Shown here: piece after piece, positions 11,451-20,400 of the stretch | Layout: every line of letters starts with the position of its first letter | Numbering within the stretch: position 1 is the stretch's first letter | Assembly (NCBI GenBank): GCA_943736015.1 | Contig: OX031056.1 | Span: forward strand, 65,561,277-65,625,276 | DNA from: Tridacna crocea | Lineage: Eukaryota; Mollusca; Bivalvia; Cardiida; Cardiidae | DNA length: 64,000 nt | Direction: 5' to 3' | The notes under the pieces: generated by a model | Database searches by the model: none | Told to the model about the DNA's origin: nothing | The model's input: only the letters and a program-made list of their open reading frames with translations | Translations under genes and position numbers: made by a program

Positions 11451-11621
11451 GAAATAATCTTCTTTCTATCGTGGTATATCGTTCAATAAACCACAGTTGT
11501 GAGTTATGAGGCACAATAAATAATCCATGAGGGCAATAGCCCGAGTGGGTTATTCATTGCGCCTCATAACTCACAACATGGTTTATTGAACGATATACCA
11601 CAATAGAAAGAAGATTATTTC
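11451..11621. repeat. Long foldback with about 75-bp arms
   Basis: GAAATAATCTTCTTTCTATC pairs with GATATACC...GAAAGAAGATTATTTC. The arms hold CAATAAACCACAGTTGTGAG and its mirror around a loop GAGGGCAATAGCCCGAG. A second copy lies at 48668-48890. It interrupts the satellite. Confidence 0.85.
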
Positions 11622-11817
11622 GATTCTAACTTGGCCAATTCTTAATGAAAGGAAAACAAGTTCAAATTTGGAGTAAACATGCGGATGAAGATTATGTTCC
11701 ATTGAATAACCCACTCATTGAATGACGTTACTCTGCATGGATTGTCGCAGATTTTACCATGCTTTCCTTACTCTCTGTTTATAGAGCCGAATTCGCGTGT
11801 CATGTTAGAATAGAAGA
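11622..11817. other. Unique tail of the foldback insertion
   Basis: Starts GATTCTAACTTGG and ends GTCATGTTAGAAT, a short inverted pair. Similar sequence (GATTTTAC...GTCATGTTAGAATC) precedes the 48.7-kb foldback, so tail and foldback travelled together. Satellite-like sequence resumes at 11818. No coding potential seen. Confidence 0.5.
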
Positions 11818-11843
11818 CAAACCTCTATACCAGACAACAGCTC

Positions 11844-12064
11844 TTAAACTCTTTACCAAACAATACAATTTTAGACTGGGCCACATTGTAAGCATATGCA
11901 GAATAAACATTACTAAAAATTGCAATTTGTTTTAGGAAGGGAAGAAAACATTGTGGGAAAAGGAGAAAATGCTGGTCACCAGCATTTTCTTTCTCCCACA
12001 GTGTTTTCAAAAGGCTTCTTTGTTAGGGTTGTTAAAAGTCGGGATTGTGTGGTAAAGAGCTTAA
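11844..12064 (+). mobile_element. TFB foldback MITE next to the satellite
   Basis: TTAAACTCTTTACCAAACAA at the left, GTGTGGTAAAGAGCTTAA at the right. Its left end follows directly on two satellite-like units (CCTCTATACCAGACAACAG), making it the likely seed of the array. Confidence 0.82.
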
Positions 12065-12096
12065 AGACAACTAAAATTTTCAAGAGGTGAAAGTGT

Positions 12097-12316
12097 AACT
12101 ATTCCATCTGCATTTTGGAAAATTTTACATGTGAAGGACAAAACTACTCATTTCTCTGAAAAGAATTGTTTGATCACATTTTTTAGATATGTTGTGTAGA
12201 ATTGTGTAAATGGATTCAGCATTACATATCTAAGAATGATGATCTACCAATTCTTTCCAGAGAAATGAGAAGTTTCTTCCCTCATCTGTAAAATTTTTAG
12301 AGATGCAAATGGAATA
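12097..12316. repeat. Foldback with about 80-bp arms
   Basis: AACTATTCCATCTGCATTTT and CTCATTTCTCTGAAAAGAAT are mirrored by ATTCTTTCCAGAGAAATGAG and GATGCAAATGGAATAGTC, with a loop of about 55 bp. It differs from TFB and no second copy is seen in the window. Confidence 0.7.
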
Positions 12317-12629
12317 GTCGCCCCTCGTAATGCATTCCTATAAGAAATTATACACCAAGCATGTCAGCATAAAAGCCATAAAAACCATTTTGTTTTACAA
12401 CCAGCAGAACAATGAGGCAGACTGGTCCTTTGACATGCACAAAATTTAACCATAGCAGAACCTTTCCACTAATGTCATCTTGCATAACCCAAACTGACAG
12501 ACATGGGTCAATACTCTTTGCAGATCCATCAAACCCCCATTTCACAGAGCATAGATTAGCAATTATTCCTCTGCCAGCAATTCTGTCAAAAGCTTTATTT
12601 CTCCAAGTGGTTATAAATGTAGTAAAGGA
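12317..12629. other. Dispersed repeat with GGTCCTTTGACATGCA
   Basis: Contains GGCAGACTGGTCCTTTGACA, shared with GAGGTAGAATGATCCTTTGA (19633), GAGGTAGAACAGTCCTTTGA (38789) and GAGGTAGAGTAGTCCTTTGA (62429), a low-copy repeat family. No gene is seen. Confidence 0.45.
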
Positions 12630-12847
12630 TTAACCCATTACCGCACAATCCTACTTTTGACGCCCCTGAGAAAGAAGCCTTTAGAAAACATTGTGGAAAA
12701 AGGAGAAAATGCTGGTAACCAGCATTTTCTCCTTTTCCCACAATGTTTTCTACCCTTCACAAAACACATTTCAAATTTTCAGTCAATTCTATTTTGTCGT
12801 CTGCAAATGCTTTCAATTTGGACCTGTCTCGTTTGGTTAAGAGTTCA
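12630..12847 (-). mobile_element. TFB foldback MITE
   Basis: TTAACCCATTACCGCACAAT at the left, GTTTGGTTAAGAGTTCA at the right. Intact hairpin. It abuts the next copy. Confidence 0.82.
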
Positions 12848-13053
12848 ACAACAAAATTTTAGACTAGAACAAACTGAAAGTAATGGAAGATGACATAATT
12901 ATAAAACTTGGCACAAATTATGGAAATTATCTTTGAGGGAAAAAAAGTGCGAAAAGGAAAAAAAATAGTAGGATTTTCTTCTTTACTTACGATGTTTTCA
13001 AAAGCCCTCTTTCTTCTCATCATTAAAGCACGGGATTGTTTGGTAAAGGTTAA
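12844..13053 (+). mobile_element. TFB, left terminal 11 bp missing
   Basis: Starts TTCAACAACAAAATTTTAGA and ends GTTTGGTAAAGGTTAA. The hairpin core is replaced by GCGAAAAGGAAAAAAAATAG, so it no longer folds well. Confidence 0.65.
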
Positions 13054-13339
13054 CCTGATAATATTGATCAATAAATTCCAGACATGGAATGTATCTTTTG
13101 GACAATTATTTCAGCAATTAAAAGGTCTGTGATTTTCTATGGTAGCAGAGGTGATTCACTTTTTGCCTACGATATCAGACCAATAAAGAAAGGAAAACTA
13201 TCTTGGGAGGATTCTCTGACGTACGTTTCTAAAACGGGCTTTGAGAAGTCCTGTAATACTTACTACAGCCATGCAAGATCTTCGTTAAAGATCTGAATTC
13301 CATAACTAAGGTTCAATTCTTTACCACAAAGTCCTTAGT

Positions 13340-13567
13340 TTAACTCTTTACCAAACGGCAAAATTTTAGGTTTGTCCAAATTGAAAGCATTTGCAGACGA
13401 CAAAATAAGTGATTGAAAATTTGAAATTTGTTTTTTGAAGGATAGAAAACATTGTGGGAAAAGGAGAAAGTGCTGGCTACCAGCATTTTCTCCTTTTCCC
13501 ACAATGATTTCTACAGGCTTCTTTCTAAGGGTCGTCAAAAGTAGGGATTGTGTGGTAATGGGTTTAA
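13340..13567 (+). mobile_element. TFB foldback MITE, full length
   Basis: TTAACTCTTTACCAAACGGC at the left, GTGTGGTAATGGGTTTAA at the right. The core reads AAGTGCTGGCTACCAGCAT. Confidence 0.85.
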
Positions 13568-13586
13568 TGACAGTGAAAAAAACATG

Positions 13587-13771
13587 CCTTTTGAAAACAT
13601 TGTTGGAAAAGGAGAAAATGCTGGTAACCAGCATTTTCTCCTTTTCAGACAATGTTTTTTACCCTATTATTAAAGAGAGAAATCAGCATTTTAGCTTCAA
13701 GTAACTAAAATTTGTTCTCTGCAAATGCTTTCAATTTGGTCCATTCCAAAATTTTGTTCTTTAGCAAAGAA
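13587..13771 (-). mobile_element. TFB, left terminus missing
   Basis: From GCCTTTTGAAAACATTGTTG through an intact hairpin to TTCTTTAGCAAAGAATAA. Confidence 0.7.
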
Positions 13772-13836
13772 TAACAATCAAGAGTTGAATGACAGGTCAA
13801 AGACCTTTTAAACCAATGACTCCGAAATCCCTGATG

Positions 13837-14065
13837 TTAACTCTTTACCAGACGACAAAATTTTAGACTTGTCCAAATTGAAAGCATCTGCAGGCGACAA
13901 AATGAATTTGGCTTAAACATTGAAATTTGTTTTGGGAAGGATAGAAAACATTGTGGGTAAAGGAGAAAATGTTGGTTATAAGCATTTTCTCCTTTTCCCA
14001 CAATGTTTTCAAAAGGCTTCTTTCTCAGGGTTGTTAAAAGTTGGGAATGTGTGGTAAAGAATTAA
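13837..14065 (+). mobile_element. TFB foldback MITE, full length
   Basis: TTAACTCTTTACCAGACGAC at the left, GTGTGGTAAAGAATTAA at the right. Its first 20 bases are the closest match in the window to the satellite unit. A right-hand fragment of another copy follows (14066-14150). Confidence 0.85.
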
Positions 14066-14254
14066 CAACCTTGGGAGGGAAGGCTATTGAAAACATTTTG
14101 GGAAAGGGAGAAAATGCTGGTAACAAGACCAAACATTTGTCAGTCTGGTAAAGCCTTGATCCTTTCCAAATTGATAAATCTTCAATTCTCCCAAGTTAAA
14201 TACACTTGAACATGATTAAATGAAACTGGTATAAACAAGCAATTTCGTTGAAAT

Positions 14255-16781
14255 GATATCCCCTGCCAAAAAAGACCTTTTTTGATACAAACGTATAAGA
14301 GGTATTGTGTTTTGCATGTACATGTGACCTTTTTGTTATTGGTCCATGATGAAATAAATTCATCAAAGGGTAATCAGTCCAAAAAAGCCTGTGAATCTAA
14401 ATGAAAATGTGCGAACAAAATCCAAAGTAAAAATTTACAAAGGGCAATTACTCCAAAAATACTGAAGATAGAGTTATGGTTCTTGTGCACTGCACTTTTC
14501 CTCAATTAGCTCTATATGTGTGTGAAATTTTAAGTTCCTAGCTTTTATACTTTTGGAGATATATGCCAGACAGAAATCCAAAATAAAAATTAACAAAGGG
14601 CTATAACTCAAAAATTACTGAAGACAGAGTTTTGGTTTTTGTAAAGTGCACTTCTCCTTAATGAATTCTATTAGTGTATAAAGTTTGAAGTTCCTAGCCT
14701 TTGTACTTTTGGAGATATGCTCCGGACAAAATTCCAAAGTGAAAATTTACAAAGAGCAATAACTCAACAATTACTGAAGATATAGTTATGATTCTTTAGC
14801 ACTGCACTTCTCCTTAATTAGTTCTATATGCATGTGATGTTTCAAGTTCCTAGCTTTTATACTTTTGGAGATATGCTCCAGACAAAAATCCAAAGTTAAA
14901 ATTTACAAAGGGCAATAACTCCAAAAATACTGAAGACAGAGTTATAGTTGTTGTGTACTGCCCTTCTTCTCAGTGAGTTTTGTATATGTGTGAAGTTTCA
15001 AGTTCCTAGTTTTTATACTTTTGGAGATACAATCCAGACAAGTAAAAATGTGCAAAGGGCAATAACTCCAAAAATACTGAAGACAGAGTAATGGATCTTT
15101 CGCACTGCACGCCTCCTCAATGCGTTCTATATGTGTGTGAAGTTTCAAGTTCCTACCTTTCATACTTTTGGAGATATGCTCTGGACAAAAATCCCAGAAG
15201 AAAATGTACTGCATGCCTCCTTAATGAGATCTATCCACTTGTGAAGTTTGAAGTTGATATCTCAAATACTTTTGGAGATATGCTCCGGACAAAAATCCAA
15301 AGTTAAAATTTACAAAGAGCAATAACTCCAAAATTAATGAAGATAGAGTAATGGATCTTTCGCACTGCACGCCTCCTCAATGAGTTCTATATATGTGTCA
15401 AGTTTCAAGTGCCTAGCATTTATACTTTTGGAAATATGCTTTGGACAAAAATTCGAAGTAAAAATGTATAAAGGGCAATAACTCCAAAAATACTGAAGAC
15501 AGAGTAATGAATTTTTCGCACTGCACGCCTCCTTAATGAGTTCTATATGTGTGTGAAGTTTCAAGTTCCTACCTTTCATATTTCTGGAGATATGCTCCGG
15601 ACAAAAATTCCAGAAGAAAATGTACAAAGGGCAATAACTCCAAAAATACTGAAGATAGAGTAATGTTTCTTGTACACTGCACGCCTCCTTAATGAGATCT
15701 ATCCACTTGTGAAGTTTGAAGTTGATATCTCAAACACTTTTGGAGATATGCTCCGTACAAAAATCCAAGGTTAAAATTTACAAAGGGCAATAACTCCAAA
15801 ATCACAGAAGACAGAGCTATGGATCTTTGGCACTGCACGCCTCCTCAATGAGTTCTATATGTGTGTGAAGTTTCAAGTTCCTACCTTTCATACTTTTGGA
15901 GATATGCTCCGGATAAAAATTTCAAAGTAAAAATGTACAAAGGGCAATAACTCCAAAAATACTGAAGATAGAGTAATGGTTCTTGTACACTGCGCGCCTC
16001 CTTAATAATTCTATCCACTTGTGAAGTTTCAAGTTCCTGGCTTCCATACTTTTGGAAATATGCTCCGGACAAAAATCCAAAATTAAAATTTACAAAGGGC
16101 AATAACTCCAAAATTACTGAAGACAGAGTTATGAATCTTTCGCACTGCACGCCTCCTCAATGAGTTCTTTATGTGTGTGAAGTTTCAAGTTCCTACCTTT
16201 CATACTTTTGGAGATATGCTCCGGACAAAAATTCAAAGTAAAAATGTACAAAGGGCAATAACTCCAAAAATACTGAAGATGGAGTAATGGTTCTTGTACA
16301 CTGCATGCCTCCTTAATGAGATCTATCCACTTGTGAAGTTTCAAGTTCCTAGCTTTCATACTTTTGGAGATATGCTCCGGACAAAAATCCAAAATTAAAA
16401 TTTACAAAGGGCAATAACTCCAAAATTACTGAAGACAGAGTTATGGATCTTTCGCACTGCACGCCTCCTCAATGAGTTCTATATGTGTGTGAAGTTTCGG
16501 GTTCCTACCTTTCATACTTTTGGAGATATGCTCCAGACAAAAATTCAAAGTAAAAATTTACAGAGGGCAATAACTCCAAAAATACTGAAGATAGAGTAAT
16601 GTTTCTTGTACAATGCACGCCTCCTTAATGAGATCTATCCACTTGTGAAGTTTGAAGTTGATATCTCAAATACTTTTGGAGATATGCTCCAGACAAAATG
16701 CGGAAGGACGGTATGACGGAGTGACGGAAGGACGGACGGAGACTATTACCATATCCCCCGCCGAAAGGCGGCGGGGGATAA
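14255..16781 (+). mobile_element. Pearl/HINE-like element with about 14 tandem 155-bp core units
   Basis: The 5' end is GATATCCCCTGCC; the 3' end is a GACGGA-rich stretch (16700-16742) and a strong hairpin TATCCCCCGCCG...GGCGGGGGATA (16752-16780). Core units carry GGGCAATAACTCCAAAAATA, GTTATGGTTCTTGTGCACTG and TTTTGGAGATATGCTCC, for example at 14444, 14909, 15058, 15318, 15474, 15629, 15787, 15942, 16096, 16254, 16409 and 16566. One unit near 15200 is shortened. It matches the oyster Pearl/Helentron-derived type; assignment is inference. Confidence 0.8.
16752..16780. repeat. 3' terminal GC hairpin of the Pearl-like element
   Basis: TATCCCCCGCC pairs with GGCGGGGGATA around a short purine loop. 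Helitron-type elements carry a hairpin near the 3' end. Confidence 0.75.
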
Positions 16782-16973
16782 CAAGCCAAAGTTCTTTAAT
16801 GCGGTAGAAACCATTGTTGGAAACAGAGAAATGGCTTGTTAAAATTAGTTGTTAGCATGCAGAATTTGAAACCAGAGGCTGACTGGACAAATCAAAATTC
16901 TGTTGTGTTGGAAATAGTTTACATATGAACATGTAAAAACCTTATTTGAAAAGGAAAAACTTTCAAAACTGGC

Positions 16974-17115
16974 CTGGTGCATCCAAACCCTGGCAGCTCA
17001 ATTGGTAGCAGTACTACAGTAACTGAGAACAGGGGGTGGCTGGTTTGACCCCTGACTCAGCAAATTTCGTCCCAAGGACTGATGACTGTCATTTTGACAG
17101 GATTCATTCTTTGTA
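16974..17115 (+). mobile_element. tRNA-derived SINE head
   Basis: GGCAGCTCAATTGGTAGCAG resembles a pol III A box and GGCTGGTTTGACCCCTGA a B box. The body reads GACTGTCATTTTGACAGGAT, as in the SINE at 51510. It does not fold into a full tRNA, so it is not called a tRNA gene. Confidence 0.55.
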
Positions 17116-17194
17116 ATTTCTGACCATTGTTTTAATGATGATAATGAGGGAAAGTAGTCAGGGGGTTGTAACAAATACTGTGCATAGTAATGGT

Positions 17195-17504
17195 ATGAAA
17201 AACTGAATGTGACTTACTACCCCCCACCATCACTTTGACAGAAAACAGTGTCAAGTTCAAGGGGAAATAAATCCTCAACCAGGAAGAGTTTAAACTTGAA
17301 AATTGTGTCTTACAAATCTTCAATATATGATCAGTATATGTGCAAAGTTTCAATACAATTGAAGGAAAACTGTAGGAGGAGTTCGCAACACAAAATTACT
17401 AGTATTTTGTACACACATAGACACATGGACGGACGGACAGACACATGGACAGACAGGCTGATTCCAGTATATACCCAAAAACATTCATTTTGCAGGGGTA
17501 TAAA
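17195..17504 (+). mobile_element. Short Pearl-like element, TATACCC tail
   Basis: CTGAATGTGACTTACTACCC, then a TTCAAGGGGAAATAAATCCT body, a GGACGGACGGACAGACACAT run and GCTGATTCCAGTATATACCC with a GCAGGGGTATAA stem. It is longer than the copies at 4650 and 24540. Confidence 0.6.
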
Positions 17505-17926
17505 AACAGGAAAGCATGGATAGGTGCACTGGCTGTCACAATATAACTTTAAAAATGATGAAAATGGGTGGTGAACACTTTAAAATCATTGGCCTGCTGC
17601 AGGGAAAATCAAGAGCACTGCACATGGGTGCCATTCAGCTATAATTGCTAAATTTTCAGTGAAAACTCTAGGTCAAAATGGGGGCAAAATGCTTTAATAG
17701 TTACCTTCCCTTGTTGAATAGAATAGCTTTTTGATAGTGAGCAGCTTGTCCTAGTGTGAATTGAATATCTTCAGTACACAAAATAGATATCATAGAATGT
17801 CTAAACTTTTGCAAAGCAACACCACCTGCACATTTACTATGAAAAAACGTTGAAAGTGTGTGCAGACTGTTTTACTTAAAAATGTTTTTACAAACCAAGA
17901 AAAGGATAGAACTTTTCTGATATCAC

Positions 17927-18141
17927 TTAACTCATTACCAAACGACGAAATTTTAGGTTTGTCCAAATCAAAAGCATTTGCAGACAACAAAATAAAAGTG
18001 ACTGAAAATTTGAAATTTGTTTTGTGAAGGATAGAAAACATTGTGGGTTGCCAGGTTAACAGCATTTTCTCCTTTTCCCACAAGGTTTTCAAAAGGCTTC
18101 TATCTCAAGGTTGTCAAAAGGATTGCGTGCTAATCGGTTAA
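17927..18141 (+). mobile_element. TFB foldback MITE
   Basis: TTAACTCATTACCAAACGAC at the left, GTGCTAATCGGTTAA at the right. The left half of the core hairpin is deleted (GTGGGTTGCCAGGTTAACAG). Confidence 0.8.
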
Positions 18142-18277
18142 AGACAAAACCTTTTCTGTTTTGCAGCACACTACCTCTACTGGTTATAATATTGTGACAA
18201 AAGGAAATCTTTCTGTAGATGGGCATTTTTCCCTATTTGACAAAAAATTTCAAATTGATATTAAATTTTGAAGTAAG

Positions 18278-18479
18278 CTTTTACTCCATAGATACTCACT
18301 TCAAAGCATTGCTTGTAGGAGCCTTTGGAAAACACCGATACCAGCATTTTCTCCTTTTCCCACTATGTTTTCTACCTGGCCGGAAACAAATTTCAATTTT
18401 TGAGTTACCTTTATTTTGATATCTGCAAGTACTTTCAATTTGAACCAGTCTAAAATTTTGTCTTTTGGTATAGGGTTAA
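18278..18479 (-). mobile_element. Chimeric TFB: subfamily-2 left end, main-family right end
   Basis: The left part CTTTTACTCCATAGATACTC and CAAAGCATTGCTTG matches the subfamily-2 copy at 60590. From ACCAGCATTTTCTCC onward it matches the main family to TTTTGGTATAGGGTTAA. The switch is at the hairpin centre. Confidence 0.65.
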
Positions 18480-18922
18480 ATTTTTGCCTACCAATACTTT
18501 CAGTGTGAAAAAGTGTAAAATTTGGTGATTGGTGTTTGGCAATGAGTTAATGAATACATAGTCATTATTCTTTTTCACTAATTGGTCAATAAATTTTGAC
18601 AACTTTTGTTCTATAATACTTTGTTCCTGATTACATCATTACTATAAATAGCAGCATTCAATTCAGAGGGTTGAGGGGTCAATGGGTTGTGCTTGTATCA
18701 CAATGGGTATAGTGCTGTAAGGAAACCAAAGACAGCAACCCTAAAAGTTCAGAAATAGATGCTATCAATGTCAGGAATGGCCCTTGAAATATTTGCCCAC
18801 AAAAATTTGGGATGGGTAGCAGAAGCTAAACTTGAAAAGCCCCTGCTTTTCCCCTGAATGTACTTCCTATTGTAGAAATACCAGGAAACACCTGAATGAA
18901 GCGCATTACAAAATGTGACTCT

Positions 18923-19117
18923 TTAAACTCTCTACCAAAATTACAAAATTTTAGACTGGTCCAAATTGAAAGCAACAATTTGTTTCCAGCAGGGTAGAAA
19001 ACATTGTGGGAAAAGGAGAAAATGCTGGTTACCAGCACTTTCTCCCTTTCCCTAAATGTTTTCTACAGGTTTCTTTTTCAGGGGTGTTAAAAGTCGGAAT
19101 CGTGTGGTAAAGAGTAA
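18923..19117 (+). mobile_element. TFB foldback MITE
   Basis: TTAAACTCTCTACCAAAATT at the left, GTGTGGTAAAGAGTAA at the right. The long arm is shortened after GAAAGCAACAATTTG. Confidence 0.8.
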
Positions 19118-19746
19118 CTTGATCTCTGCTGTGGCCTGATTTAAAATACAATCCATGCTCAGGTAAAAGCGTGTTTAAGGTAAGACCTGAGTAATGGAAA
19201 ACAGCAATATCCCTTAAAATATCCTGCAAAATTAGCTGTAATTAAAAATGAGTATTATTGAACTTTCACTGATTCAGTTTTACCTTCTTTGAATTATCAT
19301 TTATAAATCTAAAACCACTATATTCTCAATTCAAAAACATAATAATTACCTCCCTTTTCAGAGAACTAACAAAAGTACCGATATCAAAAAATAATTTCAA
19401 GACAGACATAAACGGAATTTCTGATCCGTTAGAAATGTGCAAAAATATTATTTCTGCACTAATCCTTACTTATCCTTATTTATCAACCAATTAGAATTTT
19501 TGCCCCATGTTCACCGGAAGTGCATTACACAGGTCTTACCTTAATTTATCACCATTAACAATTAAACAACGGAAGATGTCGCGTGATTATGAATCCATTA
19601 TATCCATTCTGTCTAAAGACCTTCTAGATCATGAGGTAGAATGATCCTTTGACATGCAGAAAATCGAACAAAAGCAAAAGTTTTGACCCAGTAAAGCTTG
19701 TATGGACTTTACAGGCTTACCTGGGTTACAGCATGTTGCAGGTGCA
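19118..19746. other. No gene seen between TFB copies, downstream of ZGRF1
   Basis: Unique AT-rich sequence with one short dispersed repeat (GAGGTAGAATGATCCTTTGA at 19633). The inverted pair GTAAGACCTGA and CAGGTCTTACC (19180, 19530) suggests the ends of a degraded TIR element of about 370 bp. Confidence 0.35.
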
Positions 19747-19938
19747 TTAACTCTTTGCCAAACGACAAAAACATTAGACTGGTTCAAATTGAAAGCATTT
19801 GCAGACGACAAAATAAACGTGACTGAAAATTTTGAAATTTCTTCTTTTTTGGAAGGGAAGAAAACATTAAGGGAAAAGGAGAAAATGCTGGTTACCAGCA
19901 TTTTCTCCTTTTCCCACAATGTTTACAGAAGGCTTTTT
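19747..19938 (+). mobile_element. TFB, right end truncated, at the ZGRF1 3' end
   Basis: TTAACTCTTTGCCAAACGAC at the left and an intact hairpin. It ends at AGAAGGCTTTTTTATT without the right terminus. It supplies the candidate poly(A) signal. Confidence 0.78.
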
Positions 19939-19942
19939 TATT
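19937..19942 (-). promoter_or_regulatory. Candidate poly(A) signal AATAAA for ZGRF1
   Basis: TTTATT on the plus strand reads AATAAA on the minus strand, 37 nt after the ZGRF1 stop. It sits at the broken right end of the TFB copy at 19747-19938, where the usual GGCTTCTTTCTC has become GGCTTTTTTATT. Use of the site is inference. Confidence 0.4.
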
Positions 19943-19978
19943 GAAGTATTTGCTGCAAATGAAATAATATTCAAAGAA

Positions 19979-20400
19979 TCATGAGAAATTAAAATCACAA
20001 CTACCACATTCATACAGATTCTGGTCCAGGGAATCATTGCTATTAACTACGTCATCTGGAACAGTTCTGTTAATTCTGTCTCTGAACTCAGACATCTCCA
20101 TGTCATGGCCACAAGCTGTAGGGGAAAACTGCTCCATATCATCAATGCTTGTTGGAGTGTTTTTATACACCTCATCACAGCTGCTTCCACTCAATCCAAC
20201 ACTTGAGCCAGGGGAAGTAATTCCAGTTTCTTTTTTCTTATTCCTATCCTTCTTACTAGCCTTGGCATGTGATTTTCTTCTTGTAGGTTTATCTACTTTT
20301 GTTTCAAATTCTTCAGAGCAAGTCGGTGAGGAGAGACTTTCTAGATGAAGTTCAAGTTTTTGCTTCACCTCATCTGCTGAGCAGACACCATTTGTATGCC
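19979..20400 (-). CDS. ZGRF1: ZGRF1 last exon: basic, Ser-rich tail, residues 822-961, stop TGA
   Basis: Acceptor CTGTTTTCAG|GG. It encodes GHTNGVCSADEVKQKLELHL, then a low-complexity tail with a basic cluster (KPTRRKSHAKASKKDRNKKK), a likely nuclear localisation signal, and an acidic end (...YECGSCDFNFS). The stop is at 19979-19981. The tail shows no domain and is expected to diverge between species. The plus-strand ORF at 20037-20348 is its shadow. Confidence 0.92.

Noticed and set aside
15091..16392. ORFs with LKLHTHIELIEEACSAKD-like repeats
   Set aside because: Translations of the 155-bp Pearl core units on the minus strand, interrupted at each unit boundary.
16974..17064. tRNA gene
   Set aside because: Only A- and B-box-like motifs; no cloverleaf, so called a SINE head.
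20037..20348. 103-codon plus-strand ORF
   Set aside because: Antisense shadow of the last ZGRF1 exon.
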